DNA from: Bacteroidota bacterium
GTDB lineage: Bacteria > Bacteroidota > Ignavibacteria > Kapaibacteriales > UBA2268
DNA: 8,696 bases
NCBI GenBank assembly: GCA_027371665.1
Contig: DAHXMP010000077.1
Location: forward strand, 1 to 8,696
Reading direction: 5' to 3'
Made by a program: the position numbers and the translations under genes. The notes beneath the pieces were generated by a model. The model was not told where the DNA came from, searched no databases, and saw only the letters and a list, made by a program, of their open reading frames with translations. This document shows, one piece after another, positions 1 through 7,875 of the stretch (the stretch's first letter is position 1; every line of letters starts with the position of its first letter).

Positions 1-537
1 ATATTGGTCATTTTTCAGAGTTAAAGATTTGGCAATAAAATTCTTATCTTCGGCAGGCAGTTTTTCAATTCCGGGCCATCCTTCGCGTGTGTAAAGTGCG
101 GCATATTTTCTCGGAACATTAGCGGCTATTACCGGAGCTTCGTTCTTTTTTGCAAGTTCTACCAGCGGCTTATAAAATTTCTTGTAATCACTCCATGGTC
201 GTGAATGTTTAAGGAAATCCTCTTCTGTTATTTCTCCTTTGAGGTATTTATCCAGGTAAGGCTGAACATCTCTTTCAAACATTTCGAGTGATACGGCTAT
301 ATCATCATTTTCATCATACATAGCAGTCAGGTATTCTTTTTGTATATAATGAAGAAGACTGTCGTCATGGAATTCCCCAAAAAATATTACATCATACTTC
401 ATTGACCTCTTAGCAAATTCTTTCATTGTCAGTTTTTCCCCGGTAGATGCATCATATATTTCATAATGACGCTCTGCATATACAGTTGTGCTTAAAATTG
501 CTATGAAACATAACAATAAAACTATCATTTTTGACAT
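1..537 (-). CDS. ChaN-like haem/iron-associated exported protein (Tiki superfamily), C-terminus missing
   Basis: The minus-strand frame is open from an ATG at 535-537 to base 1, giving 179 N-terminal residues. The gene runs out of the window. Residues 1-21 look like a Sec signal peptide (hydrophobic MIVLLLCFIAIL core, then a VYA cleavage site). The mature part matches the ChaN / cofactor haem-binding family: a β-strand with GEFHD at 54-58 followed by H63, then SLEMFERD (83-90), then a Gly-Glu-Ile helix region (101-110), and AANVPR at 138-143. Known members bind haem or take part in iron uptake at the envelope, and the wider superfamily includes TraB/PrgY-like proteins with GExH-type metal sites. 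The exact role here is inferred. GAGGGA (complement of 541-546) lies 3 nt from the chosen ATG and 12 nt from a second in-frame ATG at 526-528, so either start is possible. There is no ChaN lipobox; the protein is probably a soluble periplasmic one. It is divergent from the DUF116 gene. Confidence 0.85.
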   Translation of the reverse strand, partial: MSKMIVLLLCFIAILSTTVYAERHYEIYDASTGEKLTMKEFAKRSMKYDVIFFGEFHDDSLLHYIQKEYLTAMYDENDDIAVSLEMFERDVQPYLDKYLKGEITEEDFLKHSRPWSDYKKFYKPLVELAKKNEAPVIAANVPRKYAALYTREGWPGIEKLPAEDKNFIAKSLTLKNDQY

Positions 538-566
538 AAATCCCTCAAATTAAAATTCGGAAAGTA

Positions 567-574
567 CAAAGTTA
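567..574 (-). promoter_or_regulatory. Candidate -7 promoter element for the ChaN-like gene
   Basis: On the minus strand this reads TAACTTTG, a full match to the Bacteroidetes -7 consensus TAnnTTTG. It ends 29 nt before the start codon at 537, which would give a leader of roughly 20-25 nt. No convincing TTTG -33 element is seen at the expected distance upstream. The motif is short and the region is AT-rich, so chance is possible. The similar spacing at two other genes in the window supports it. Confidence 0.35.
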
Positions 575-672
575 AAAAAAAGGTTAATAAATTCATTTGT
601 TGATTTTTATATTCTTTGGATTTTAATATTATTATGAGCAGATAATAATTCATATTATTTCAGATAAACTGC

Positions 673-680
673 TATTTTTG
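673..680 (+). promoter_or_regulatory. Candidate -7 promoter element for the DUF116 gene
   Basis: The sequence TATTTTTG matches TAnnTTTG fully and ends 28 nt before the ATG at 709. No clear -33 TTTG is present. With the minus-strand motif at 567-574 it would make 538-708 a divergent promoter region in which the two -7 boxes are about 100 bp apart. Nothing else is recognisable in this spacer. Confidence 0.35.
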
Positions 681-708
681 TAATGGAAAAATTTATAATT
701 TAAAATAT

Positions 709-1515
709 ATGAAAAGAGATAATCTTGTTTTTGAGAAAGTAGAAGGGAAGACTTACAATTTGTTTGGTGAATATGATTTTTCTTTCGAATATTTTGAACT
801 TATCAAACAATTTGCCGATTATTCCCTGACACTTATAAATGATGAAACAAAACTCTTATCATTTATCAGAGAACAAAGCTGCAACAAAAAAAAATTGAGA
901 AAATCCCTGGAATCGAATAGCGATTCAATTATAGAAAAGATTCTAAAATCATCGGAGAAGACATTTGCACAATTCACAGCCAATGTTACTGGGCATCTTT
1001 CAACAGTAGGGCTTTACATGCCGTTTGACAAAACAATTAGAACGTCCCTCGAACAATATTACATATATATGCTCGAAATTGAACTGACAAACAAAATTAA
1101 CAAATCAAGTTTTGATTCGGCAGAATATAAATTAGCACTTCTTCCACATTGCATCCATGATTTGGAAAAAGAATGTAAGTCGGAGATAGGAGTTTTGGAT
1201 TATCAATGTAGAAAATGTTCCCAAAAATGCTTTATTCATTATATCACTCAAATTCTGGAAGAAAAAGGGATACATCCATATATATGGCGGGAAATTAAAT
1301 TCAAAGATATTATTAAAAAATTGAGGCGCAATAATCAAACGATAGGAATTTTAGGAATAGCATGTATTCCTGAACTTGCAAGAGGAATGAGAATGTGCGG
1401 CAATTCAGGTATCCCTGCTATAGGAGTTCCATTAAATGCTAATCGTTGCAGGCGATGGTTTGGAAAGTTTTATGATAATTCCATAAATATTGAAGAAATT
1501 GAAAAACTGATTTAA
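709..1515 (+). CDS. DUF116 domain protein, cysteine-rich, function unknown
   Basis: This 268-residue protein of unknown function has no signal peptide or membrane helix, so it is probably cytoplasmic. The C-terminal half (about 144-268) looks like DUF116: LPHC at 145-148, C156, a C-x2-C-x3-C cluster at 167/170/174, then GIACIPEL (216-223) and GIPAIGVPLN (234-243), with further cysteines at 219, 230 and 247. Such spacing suggests bound metal or an Fe-S cluster, but this is inference. The N-terminal part (1-140) is charged and mostly helical, with no recognised domain. The start is the only suitable ATG after the candidate -7 box; no Shine-Dalgarno is visible. It is followed after 132 bp by the RND operon on the same strand. 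The gap, and a palindrome within it, argue for separate transcription, although read-through is possible since no hairpin terminator is seen. The family match is from memory of its motifs; its biochemical role is unknown to me. Confidence 0.8.
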   Translation: MKRDNLVFEKVEGKTYNLFGEYDFSFEYFELIKQFADYSLTLINDETKLLSFIREQSCNKKKLRKSLESNSDSIIEKILKSSEKTFAQFTANVTGHLSTVGLYMPFDKTIRTSLEQYYIYMLEIELTNKINKSSFDSAEYKLALLPHCIHDLEKECKSEIGVLDYQCRKCSQKCFIHYITQILEEKGIHPYIWREIKFKDIIKKLRRNNQTIGILGIACIPELARGMRMCGNSGIPAIGVPLNANRCRRWFGKFYDNSINIEEIEKLI

Positions 1516-1594
1516 TATAGAATAAGAATTTAGTTTTTTCTTCGGTCAAATATCTAGTAATTTTACAATAAATAACTGATTAGAACTTCTTAAC

Positions 1595-1612
1595 GTCAGT
1601 TTTAAAACAGAC
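1595..1612. promoter_or_regulatory. Near-perfect 18-bp palindrome, candidate operator of the RND operon
   Basis: GTCAGTTTTAAAACAGAC is self-complementary except for one symmetric mismatch pair (positions 4 and 15). It lies 35 bp upstream of the adaptor start codon, where a repressor dimer would be expected to act. No TetR-, MarR- or other regulator gene is encoded in the window, so the binding protein is unknown. No exact TAnnTTTG box occurs in the 1516-1647 gap; the nearest is TAATTTTA at 1558-1565, with one mismatch. The operator role is inferred. Confidence 0.35.
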
Positions 1613-1647
1613 TAAGGAAACAAAATTTAGTAAATAATTTATTACTT

Positions 1648-2763
1648 ATGCAAAAGAAAAAGAAAATTGCTCTAATTATTATTATTTCACTTCTGATTAT
1701 CCTGGTTATTGCGGCATATATAAGAATTAAAAAGAATGCTTCGGAAGCTTCTCACCGCCCGCCATCAATAATAAGTATTGCAATCGGAAATGCCTCAAGG
1801 GGTGAAATAATGAACATCGAAACCATTACCGGTGATATTCTTCCTGTTCAGCAGGCTAATATTTATTCTAAGGTTAACGGCAATATTGAGAAAATATATG
1901 TCGATATAGGGGATTATGTTAAAGCCGGGCAGGTGCTGGCTTTGATTGATACGACTATATATTCACAGAATGCGAAGCAGGCAAATGCAAGTTACTCACA
2001 GACAATGGCAAATCTTGAAAATGCCAAATTGAACAATGACAGGAATAGCTCCTTATTTAAACAGAACCTGATATCAAAACAGGATGCTGACAATGCAAAG
2101 ACAGCATATGATGTTGCATTGTCACAAAAGGATGCAGCTTATGCAAACTACAAAAATGCTCTTACTCAGCTTGGCTACTGCAAAATTACATCACCCTTTT
2201 CGGGATACATTACAAAAAGATTTTTCGATGCAGGAGCTTATGTTACATCATCCGTAAATTCATCGAGTTCAGTCATTTTCACACTGATGGATTTAGACCA
2301 TCTCAAAGCAATAATTAATCTTCCTGAGAAAGATATAGGGAATTTATCTTCAATAATTGATATACGGGTTCTTGCAGATGCTTTGCCCGGAGTGTCATTT
2401 TCTGCTGTTCTTAAGAAAATAAGCGGAGCCATTGATATATCTACAAGAACAATGCAGGTTGAAGTTGATATTGAAAATACAAATAAGCTATTAAAGCCCG
2501 GGATGTTTGCTAATATAAATCTTATTCTAGCCAAAAAGTCTAATGCTTTGATTTTGCCTAATGATGTTGTTCTCAATGATAAAGACGGTGATTATGTTTT
2601 CATCCTTAACCCGGATACAACCGTTATGAAAAAGTATGTTCAGGTAGGTATCCGGCAGGATAATAATGATGAAATTTTATCAGGTATTGAAGACAACGAC
2701 AGGATTGTAATTTCCGGTCAGACTTTAGTAAAGAATGGAGCAAAAGTTAGAGTAATTAAATAA
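1648..2763 (+). CDS. RND efflux periplasmic adaptor subunit (HlyD/AcrA-type membrane fusion protein)
   Basis: This 371-residue protein links the inner-membrane pump to the outer-membrane channel. Residues 1-8 are basic (MQKKKKIA) and 8-26 form one hydrophobic helix that anchors or exports it; there is no lipobox cysteine, unlike AcrA. The lipoyl-like domain is split: first half about 66-101 (KVNGNIEKIYVDIGDYVKAG), second half about 176-212 (TSPFSGYI, then DAGAYV). Between them, about 104-172, lies an Ala/Asn/Gln-rich helical hairpin that would dock on TolC. The β-barrel covers about 217-293 and includes STRTMQVEVDIEN and LLKPGMFANI. The membrane-proximal domain fills 296-370. Length is normal for the family. 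It is the first gene of the operon, 42 bp ahead of the pump gene. No Met- or His-rich metal-binding segment of CusB type is visible, so an organic substrate is more likely than copper or silver. No Shine-Dalgarno is obvious. Confidence 0.95.
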   Translation: MQKKKKIALIIIISLLIILVIAAYIRIKKNASEASHRPPSIISIAIGNASRGEIMNIETITGDILPVQQANIYSKVNGNIEKIYVDIGDYVKAGQVLALIDTTIYSQNAKQANASYSQTMANLENAKLNNDRNSSLFKQNLISKQDADNAKTAYDVALSQKDAAYANYKNALTQLGYCKITSPFSGYITKRFFDAGAYVTSSVNSSSSVIFTLMDLDHLKAIINLPEKDIGNLSSIIDIRVLADALPGVSFSAVLKKISGAIDISTRTMQVEVDIENTNKLLKPGMFANINLILAKKSNALILPNDVVLNDKDGDYVFILNPDTTVMKKYVQVGIRQDNNDEILSGIEDNDRIVISGQTLVKNGAKVRVIK

Positions 2764-2805
2764 TTCTAATATTTTTTATTTTTAATTCAAATTTTATAAT
2801 TTATT

Positions 2806-5800
2806 ATGTGGCTGACTCGCCTTGCACTGAAATATCCTATAACGACACTGATGGTTGCTGTTGCCGTTCTTGTTTTGGGTTTAGTTTCTTTTACTCAATT
2901 ACCTATTGACATGCTTCCTGATATACAAATTCCTGTTGTTTCAGTTATAACTTTTAATTCCGGAGCCGGCCCGATTGATATGGAACAAACAGTTACAGTT
3001 CCAATCGAAAGGGGTGTCAGTTCGACGAATGATGTCAGCTATGTTCAGTCCTCCACCCGCGAAGGAGTGTCACAAGTAAGGGTTTATTTTAATTGGCAGG
3101 CTAATACCGACGTTGGTCTGATTGATGTAATACAAAAGGTGAATCGAGTTTTAAACCTTCTTCCTACAGCGGCATCTCAACCGCTTGTTCTAAGATTTGA
3201 TATAACTAATATCCCTGTTTGTACGATAGCATTGGGAGGAAATCTGGATGAAAGGGCATTATATGATTTGGCATATAATGTAATTGAGCCGCAGCTCGAA
3301 CATCTTCCCGGAGTTGCTTTTGCACAGGTGGTAGGAGGGAGAATCAGGGAAATTCATGTTACAGTTGACAGGAACAGGATTGAAGCTTTGAATCTAACAT
3401 TACAGCAAGTGATGCAGGCTGTTTCAAATTCAAATTTAATTGTTCCTTCAGGTGACCTGAAATCCGGTGTTTTCGATTATTCTTTAAAAACAGAAAGCCA
3501 GTTTAATGTCGTTCAACCGCTTGGTGATGTAGTTATAGTTGAAAGAAACGGTGTACCTATTAGAATTCGTGATATTGCAAAGATAGAGGATGCTTACCAG
3601 GAACAAACCGAAATCGTCCGGTACAACGGAACACCCGGTGTTATATTGAGAGTTCAGAAAACTTCAGGTTCAAACACTATTGATGTTGTTGACGGTGTTG
3701 TAAAAGCTTTAAGCCATTTAAGGGATGTTCCCCCTTCAGTGAAAACATCTTTAGGATTAGACCAGAGTTTATATATTAAACAATCAATCAGCGGTCTGCA
3801 GCAGGAGGCAATATTAGGTGCTATCCTTGCTATGTTCGTTATAGTTTTGTTCCTGAGAAACTCAAAAAGTACTATTATAATATTTCTTGCTATACCTCTT
3901 TCAATACTCGTTACATTTATATTTTTTAGATTTAGCGGGATAACACTAAACATAATGACATTCGGAGGCCTTGCGCTCGGAATTGGAAGGCTCGTTGATG
4001 ATTCAATTGTGGAGCTTGAGGCTATTACACGTCATTACGGAATGATGAAAGGACAAAATATCGGAAAAATGCAGGCTACGCTCGATGCAGCACTTGAGGT
4101 TGCATCGCCTATATTTATTTCTACACTTTCAACGGTAATTGTATTTTTACCTGTAATCTTTTTAACCGGTATAGCTAAACTTTTGTTTATACCGCTTGTT
4201 ATAACAATAACTGTAGCACTTTTTTCATCCTTCTTCGTCTCAAGAACAGTTACCCCTTCTTTATGTTACAGATTTTTAAGTGCCGAAAGAGAAGCTGACC
4301 CACATTCAAAAAAATTATCACACAGAATTCAGATTAAAGCTAAGAATTTTCTTGAGAAGATTGATGACTTATATCAATCTACTTTGCAATATGCCTTAAA
4401 ACATAAGAGAATTGTAGTATTTGGCGTAATTGGTTTTGCAATTATTACTTTCTTAATGTTCAAATTTATTGGAACTGAATTTTTCCCTGATTCGGATGAA
4501 AGTCAATTTAGTGTAATTATTAAAAAGCCAGTTGGGACAAGAATTGAGGAAACAATAAAATTTGTACAGCAGGTAGAAAATTTAATTAGAAAAAATGTTC
4601 CTGAAGTTCAGACGATAATTTCAGACGTTGGAGTTCCGTCGGTGAGAAGCGGTAATTTATTCAGTGGTAACTCCGGAAGCCATTCGGCAAATATAAGCGT
4701 TGCAGTTGTTCCTGCCGATGAGAGAAAACGAAGTGTATTCGATATCATCAAAGCCCTGAGGCCGAAACTTATGAGGCTCTCAGGAGCTCAGGTATTTATA
4801 AATCCTGGTGGATTCTTAAGGTTTTTATTAAATTTTGGGTCTTCAGCCCCCGTGGATATAATAATTAGCGGTGAAGATTTTGAGAAGGCAGATGTGTTGT
4901 CTAAGAAAATTTCTGATATTGTAAAATCTACACCCGGTACAACAGATGTTCAGATTTCACGGGAATTGAATCTTCCGGAATTGCTTATTTCTATTGACCG
5001 TGAAAAAGCCGGAGCAATGGGTGTAAACGTTCAGCAGATTTCCAATACGATAGCAACCGCAATAAGCGGTTCGGTTGCTTCTGTATATAGCGACCCGCAA
5101 TCAGGCAACCAGTATAATATCCTGGTAAGACTTTCCGAGGATTACAGAAATAAAATTGATGACATAAAAAATCTAACAGTACAAAATTCCAGCGGTCAGT
5201 TAGTTCAGTTAGGAAACCTGACCAAAATAATTATGGCAAGGGCACCGATACAGATTGACAGGAAGTATCAGGAACGAATAGTCGAAGTAACAGCTAACAC
5301 TTCAGGCCGCGATTTGGGTAGCATATCAGATGAAATTCAAACTAAATTATCATCATTATCAATTCCGTCAGGGTTCAATATCCAGATGAGCGGGAACATC
5401 GAACAGCAGAAAAAGACATTCAGCGATTTAACTCTTGCTTTATTACTTGCAATAATTCTCGTGTACATGGTCATGGCATCTCAGTTTCAATCCCTTGTTG
5501 ACCCGTTTATTATTATGTTCACGGTTCCTCTTGGTATGGTTGGTGTCGTTTGGGCATTGTTTTTCACGAATACTACCCTCTCAGTTACATCTTTTGAGGG
5601 CGTTATTGTTATGATTGGTATTGTTGTATCCAATGGAATTTTGCTGGTTGATTACACGAACAGATTGCGTAAAGGCGGTATGGAACTTCACGAGGCTGTG
5701 ATAAGAGGCGGCAGGACAAGGCTTAAACCGATACTTATGACGACAATGGCAACTGTATTAGGATTAATACCATTGGCTTTAGGCATTGGAGGAGAATCAT

Positions 5801-5949
5801 CACAGGCTCCTCTTGCAATTGCCGTTATAGGCGGTTTGACTGCTTCGACATTTTTAACTCTTTTATTTGTTCCTACACTCTATACGATATTTGAAGAGAG
5901 ATTCAGGACAAAAATAGCTAAAGAAAATAATGCAAATGAAAATGGTTAG
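2806..5949 (+). CDS. RND multidrug-type efflux pump, HAE1 family inner-membrane permease
   Basis: At 1047 residues this matches AcrB in size (1049). It is a proton-driven exporter, expected to be a trimer. The layout is canonical: TM1 about 11-29, periplasmic domain 30-336, TM2-6 between 337 and 485, TM7 535-553, second periplasmic domain 557-872, TM8-12 between 874 and 1025. TM4 carries the proton-relay pair D398-D399 in GRLVDDSIVELE; the Asp-Asp pair marks the HAE (drug) class, not the heavy-metal class typified by CusA. In TM11, R972 and T979 (RLKPILMT) match AcrB R971 and T978. The TM10 lysine (AcrB K940) is replaced by S942 in IVVSNGILLVDY, as in some other HAE1 branches where Asn or Thr sits there. 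E403 in TM4 is an extra acidic residue. The substrate cannot be read from sequence; drugs, bile salts, lipids or solvents are all possible. The gene overlaps the channel gene by 20 bp. Confidence 0.96.
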   Translation: MWLTRLALKYPITTLMVAVAVLVLGLVSFTQLPIDMLPDIQIPVVSVITFNSGAGPIDMEQTVTVPIERGVSSTNDVSYVQSSTREGVSQVRVYFNWQANTDVGLIDVIQKVNRVLNLLPTAASQPLVLRFDITNIPVCTIALGGNLDERALYDLAYNVIEPQLEHLPGVAFAQVVGGRIREIHVTVDRNRIEALNLTLQQVMQAVSNSNLIVPSGDLKSGVFDYSLKTESQFNVVQPLGDVVIVERNGVPIRIRDIAKIEDAYQEQTEIVRYNGTPGVILRVQKTSGSNTIDVVDGVVKALSHLRDVPPSVKTSLGLDQSLYIKQSISGLQQEAILGAILAMFVIVLFLRNSKSTIIIFLAIPLSILVTFIFFRFSGITLNIMTFGGLALGIGRLVDDSIVELEAITRHYGMMKGQNIGKMQATLDAALEVASPIFISTLSTVIVFLPVIFLTGIAKLLFIPLVITITVALFSSFFVSRTVTPSLCYRFLSAEREADPHSKKLSHRIQIKAKNFLEKIDDLYQSTLQYALKHKRIVVFGVIGFAIITFLMFKFIGTEFFPDSDESQFSVIIKKPVGTRIEETIKFVQQVENLIRKNVPEVQTIISDVGVPSVRSGNLFSGNSGSHSANISVAVVPADERKRSVFDIIKALRPKLMRLSGAQVFINPGGFLRFLLNFGSSAPVDIIISGEDFEKADVLSKKISDIVKSTPGTTDVQISRELNLPELLISIDREKAGAMGVNVQQISNTIATAISGSVASVYSDPQSGNQYNILVRLSEDYRNKIDDIKNLTVQNSSGQLVQLGNLTKIIMARAPIQIDRKYQERIVEVTANTSGRDLGSISDEIQTKLSSLSIPSGFNIQMSGNIEQQKKTFSDLTLALLLAIILVYMVMASQFQSLVDPFIIMFTVPLGMVGVVWALFFTNTTLSVTSFEGVIVMIGIVVSNGILLVDYTNRLRKGGMELHEAVIRGGRTRLKPILMTTMATVLGLIPLALGIGGESSQAPLAIAVIGGLTASTFLTLLFVPTLYTIFEERFRTKIAKENNANENG

Positions 5950-7219
5950 GAGATATATTGCTTTTTTGATTTTAATTTTTCTTTCTTTAGGGGAAATTTA
6001 TAGCCAGCAGGACACATTGACTTTGTCCAAGTGCGTTGATATTGCATTAAGCAAAAATCCTCAAATTAAAATAGCCGAAGGAAATTTTGATTTTACTGAA
6101 GCAGCTTATACCAGTACAGTATCACCGCTTTATCCTCAGTTATCTTTTCAATCAAGCTGGCTGAAAAACGGTGGCACTTTCCTTTTCGGACCAATTTCAC
6201 GCCCCGGCAATTATGAAAATTATACAGTCGGCATTCAGGCTCAGCAACTGATATTCGACTTCGGTAAAAGCTATTCAAGAGTATCTGCGGCAGGTAATCT
6301 ATCAGTTGCGTCACAGCAGGATGTTACAATCGCAAAACAAAACGTAATACTTGCTACCGAGATAGCATATTATAATTATTTACAAACACAAAGAATAAAA
6401 GTTGTTGCCGAAGAAATTCAAAAACAAGCTGATGAGCATTCAATGCAAGCAAAAGCCTTTTTTGAAGCCGGAAAAAATTCCCAGTACGATGTTATGAAAG
6501 CTGAGACTGACCTGGCTAATGCAAAGGTCAATCTGATTACGGCTGAAAATAACGTCCGACTGAGCAGGCTCCAGCTTGAAAATACAATGAACACAAAATT
6601 TAAGAGTGATGATGTCTTACAGGATAATCTCGAATTGAAGCAGGACAGCATTTCTTTGGATAACTGTATAAATACAGCTCTCAACAATCGTCCTGAAATA
6701 ATTTCAAGCAAATACTTGATGGATGCAAATAAATCCCTGTTGACTTCTGCATGGACAGCAAATCTTCCAACAATTAATGCTACTGCCGGATATAACTGGA
6801 AAAGCCTTGCTTTAAATGAGCCTTTTTATAATTCATGGAGTGTCGGTGTAAACTTTGCCCTTCCCATCTTCCAGGGATTTTCCTTACAAGCGGGAATTGA
6901 CCAGGCAAGGGCAAATCTAAAATCATCTGAAGCATCTTATGATGCTCTTACACAGTCGGTTATCCTCGATGTGGAGCAACAATATTCTGCACTGACAGAA
7001 GCTAAGCAAAGGATTGTCGCTACTGATTATCTTGTTAAGCAATCGGATGAAACACTAAAGCTCGCTGAAGGCAGGTATAAAGAAGGTGTCGGCAGCCCGC
7101 TCGAAATCACTGATGCAAGGGTAACCTTATATAATGCCAAAACATCGTACATTCAATCCCTTTATGATTACCATGTAGCTTACGCTAAGCTTTTACGGGC
7201 AATGGGGACAATCAAGTAG
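5930..7219 (+). CDS. TolC-family outer membrane efflux channel
   Basis: This 429-residue protein is the outer-membrane exit duct of the tripartite pump. A Sec signal peptide covers about 1-25 (MVRRYIAFLILIFLSL, then a break after IYS). No lipobox is present, so it resembles TolC rather than lipidated OprM. The family's internal duplication is visible: DIALSKNPQIKIAEG (37-51) and CINTALNNRPEIISSKY (246-262) start the two halves. Each half has a β-strand pair (about 94-112 and 300-316, both rich in Tyr/Phe and Gly) between long helices (113-220 and 321-425). It is shorter than E. coli TolC (493), which is common in this family. Three in-frame ATGs occur at 5930, 5936 and 5942; the first is annotated, but the third puts the basic MVRR directly at the N-terminus. 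The 20-bp overlap with the pump gene implies translational coupling and one operon. No hairpin terminator follows. Confidence 0.95.
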   Translation: MQMKMVRRYIAFLILIFLSLGEIYSQQDTLTLSKCVDIALSKNPQIKIAEGNFDFTEAAYTSTVSPLYPQLSFQSSWLKNGGTFLFGPISRPGNYENYTVGIQAQQLIFDFGKSYSRVSAAGNLSVASQQDVTIAKQNVILATEIAYYNYLQTQRIKVVAEEIQKQADEHSMQAKAFFEAGKNSQYDVMKAETDLANAKVNLITAENNVRLSRLQLENTMNTKFKSDDVLQDNLELKQDSISLDNCINTALNNRPEIISSKYLMDANKSLLTSAWTANLPTINATAGYNWKSLALNEPFYNSWSVGVNFALPIFQGFSLQAGIDQARANLKSSEASYDALTQSVILDVEQQYSALTEAKQRIVATDYLVKQSDETLKLAEGRYKEGVGSPLEITDARVTLYNAKTSYIQSLYDYHVAYAKLLRAMGTIK

Positions 7220-7259
7220 ATATTCATAAAATTTATAAATAAAGTGAAATTTTTTTGAT

Positions 7260-7267
7260 TAATTTTG
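7260..7267 (+). promoter_or_regulatory. Candidate -7 promoter element for cueP
   Basis: TAATTTTG is a full TAnnTTTG match, ending 31 nt before the ATG at 7299. This is nearly the same distance as for the ChaN-like gene (29) and the DUF116 gene (28). No -33 TTTG and no CueR-like GC-rich dyad are seen in the 79-bp gap 7220-7298. It suggests that cueP can be transcribed apart from the RND operon, although read-through from the channel gene is also possible. Confidence 0.35.
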
Positions 7268-7298
7268 TAATCATTAAATAAGATAAAATATTCTGAAA

Positions 7299-7850
7299 AT
7301 GAGTCCTTATATGAAATTATTTTCATTATACATTCTGTTATGCTTAATAGCGATTGGATGCAACCATGCAACAGACCCGACGTATAACCAGGATTATAAT
7401 ACTATCAATAGTCTTGATGTTAAAGCAGCCATTAGTCTGGCAAACGATTGGAAGTTCTCAAATCCAAAAATAACAAGTCATGTTACACCACATGAATTGA
7501 TTATTGATTTTCCGGATGGCAGGGTAATAAAAAAAGATTTGCCCGTAAATGAGATGTACGTTGCAGTCGCCCCATACATCAATTTTACTCATACTTGTGA
7601 AACTCATTACCTTTCAAGCTGCCAGGGTGAATTGACAGAAAAAACTTTCCAGGTTAATGCTAAAGATGATACCGGACATGAGTTATTAGATGAAAATATA
7701 GCATCCATGAAAAACGGTTTCTTCGAGTTGTGGCTGCCAAGGAATAAGACAATCCAATTGCATGTTTCATATAATTCGTTATCTGCCGGTGAAACAGTTG
7801 GCACCTTCGATAATAGCAAAACATGTATTACGACAATTAACCTGAAGTGA
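7299..7850 (+). CDS. cueP: CueP-family periplasmic copper-binding protein, probable lipoprotein
   Basis: This 183-residue protein is recognised as CueP by its conserved block: APYINFTHTC (91-100), H103, SSCQGEL (106-112), NGFFELWLPR (139-148), GTFDNSKTC (168-176). The cysteines fall at 100, 108 and 176. Their spacing (8, then 68) equals that of the three conserved cysteines I recall for Salmonella CueP (96, 104, 172), a periplasmic protein that binds copper and supplies it to periplasmic enzymes such as superoxide dismutase. Residues 5-20 are a hydrophobic signal ending in AIG-C21, an acceptable but not ideal lipobox, so the mature protein is probably lipidated at C21. A start at M5 (7311, MKLFSLYI) gives a more typical signal peptide than the first ATG at 7299; no Shine-Dalgarno decides it. 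Gene order is same-strand behind the RND operon and convergent with the MFS gene, 25 bp from its stop. No copper ATPase, oxidase or CueR-type regulator is encoded nearby. Confidence 0.88.
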   Translation: MSPYMKLFSLYILLCLIAIGCNHATDPTYNQDYNTINSLDVKAAISLANDWKFSNPKITSHVTPHELIIDFPDGRVIKKDLPVNEMYVAVAPYINFTHTCETHYLSSCQGELTEKTFQVNAKDDTGHELLDENIASMKNGFFELWLPRNKTIQLHVSYNSLSAGETVGTFDNSKTCITTINLK

Positions 7851-7875
7851 TAATCAGTAATAGCTGTATACTTTA

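Noticed and set aside
1516..1560. Intrinsic terminator after the DUF116 gene (AAGAA ... TTTTTTCTT)
   Set aside because: The possible stem is very short, has no G-C content, and the T-run precedes rather than follows the stem.
2806..5949. Heavy-metal (CusA-type) identity for the pump, suggested by the nearby CueP gene
   Set aside because: TM4 has the Asp-Asp pair of the drug-type HAE1 class instead of the single-Asp metal-class motif, and the adaptor lacks a Met/His-rich metal site. Adjacency alone is not enough.
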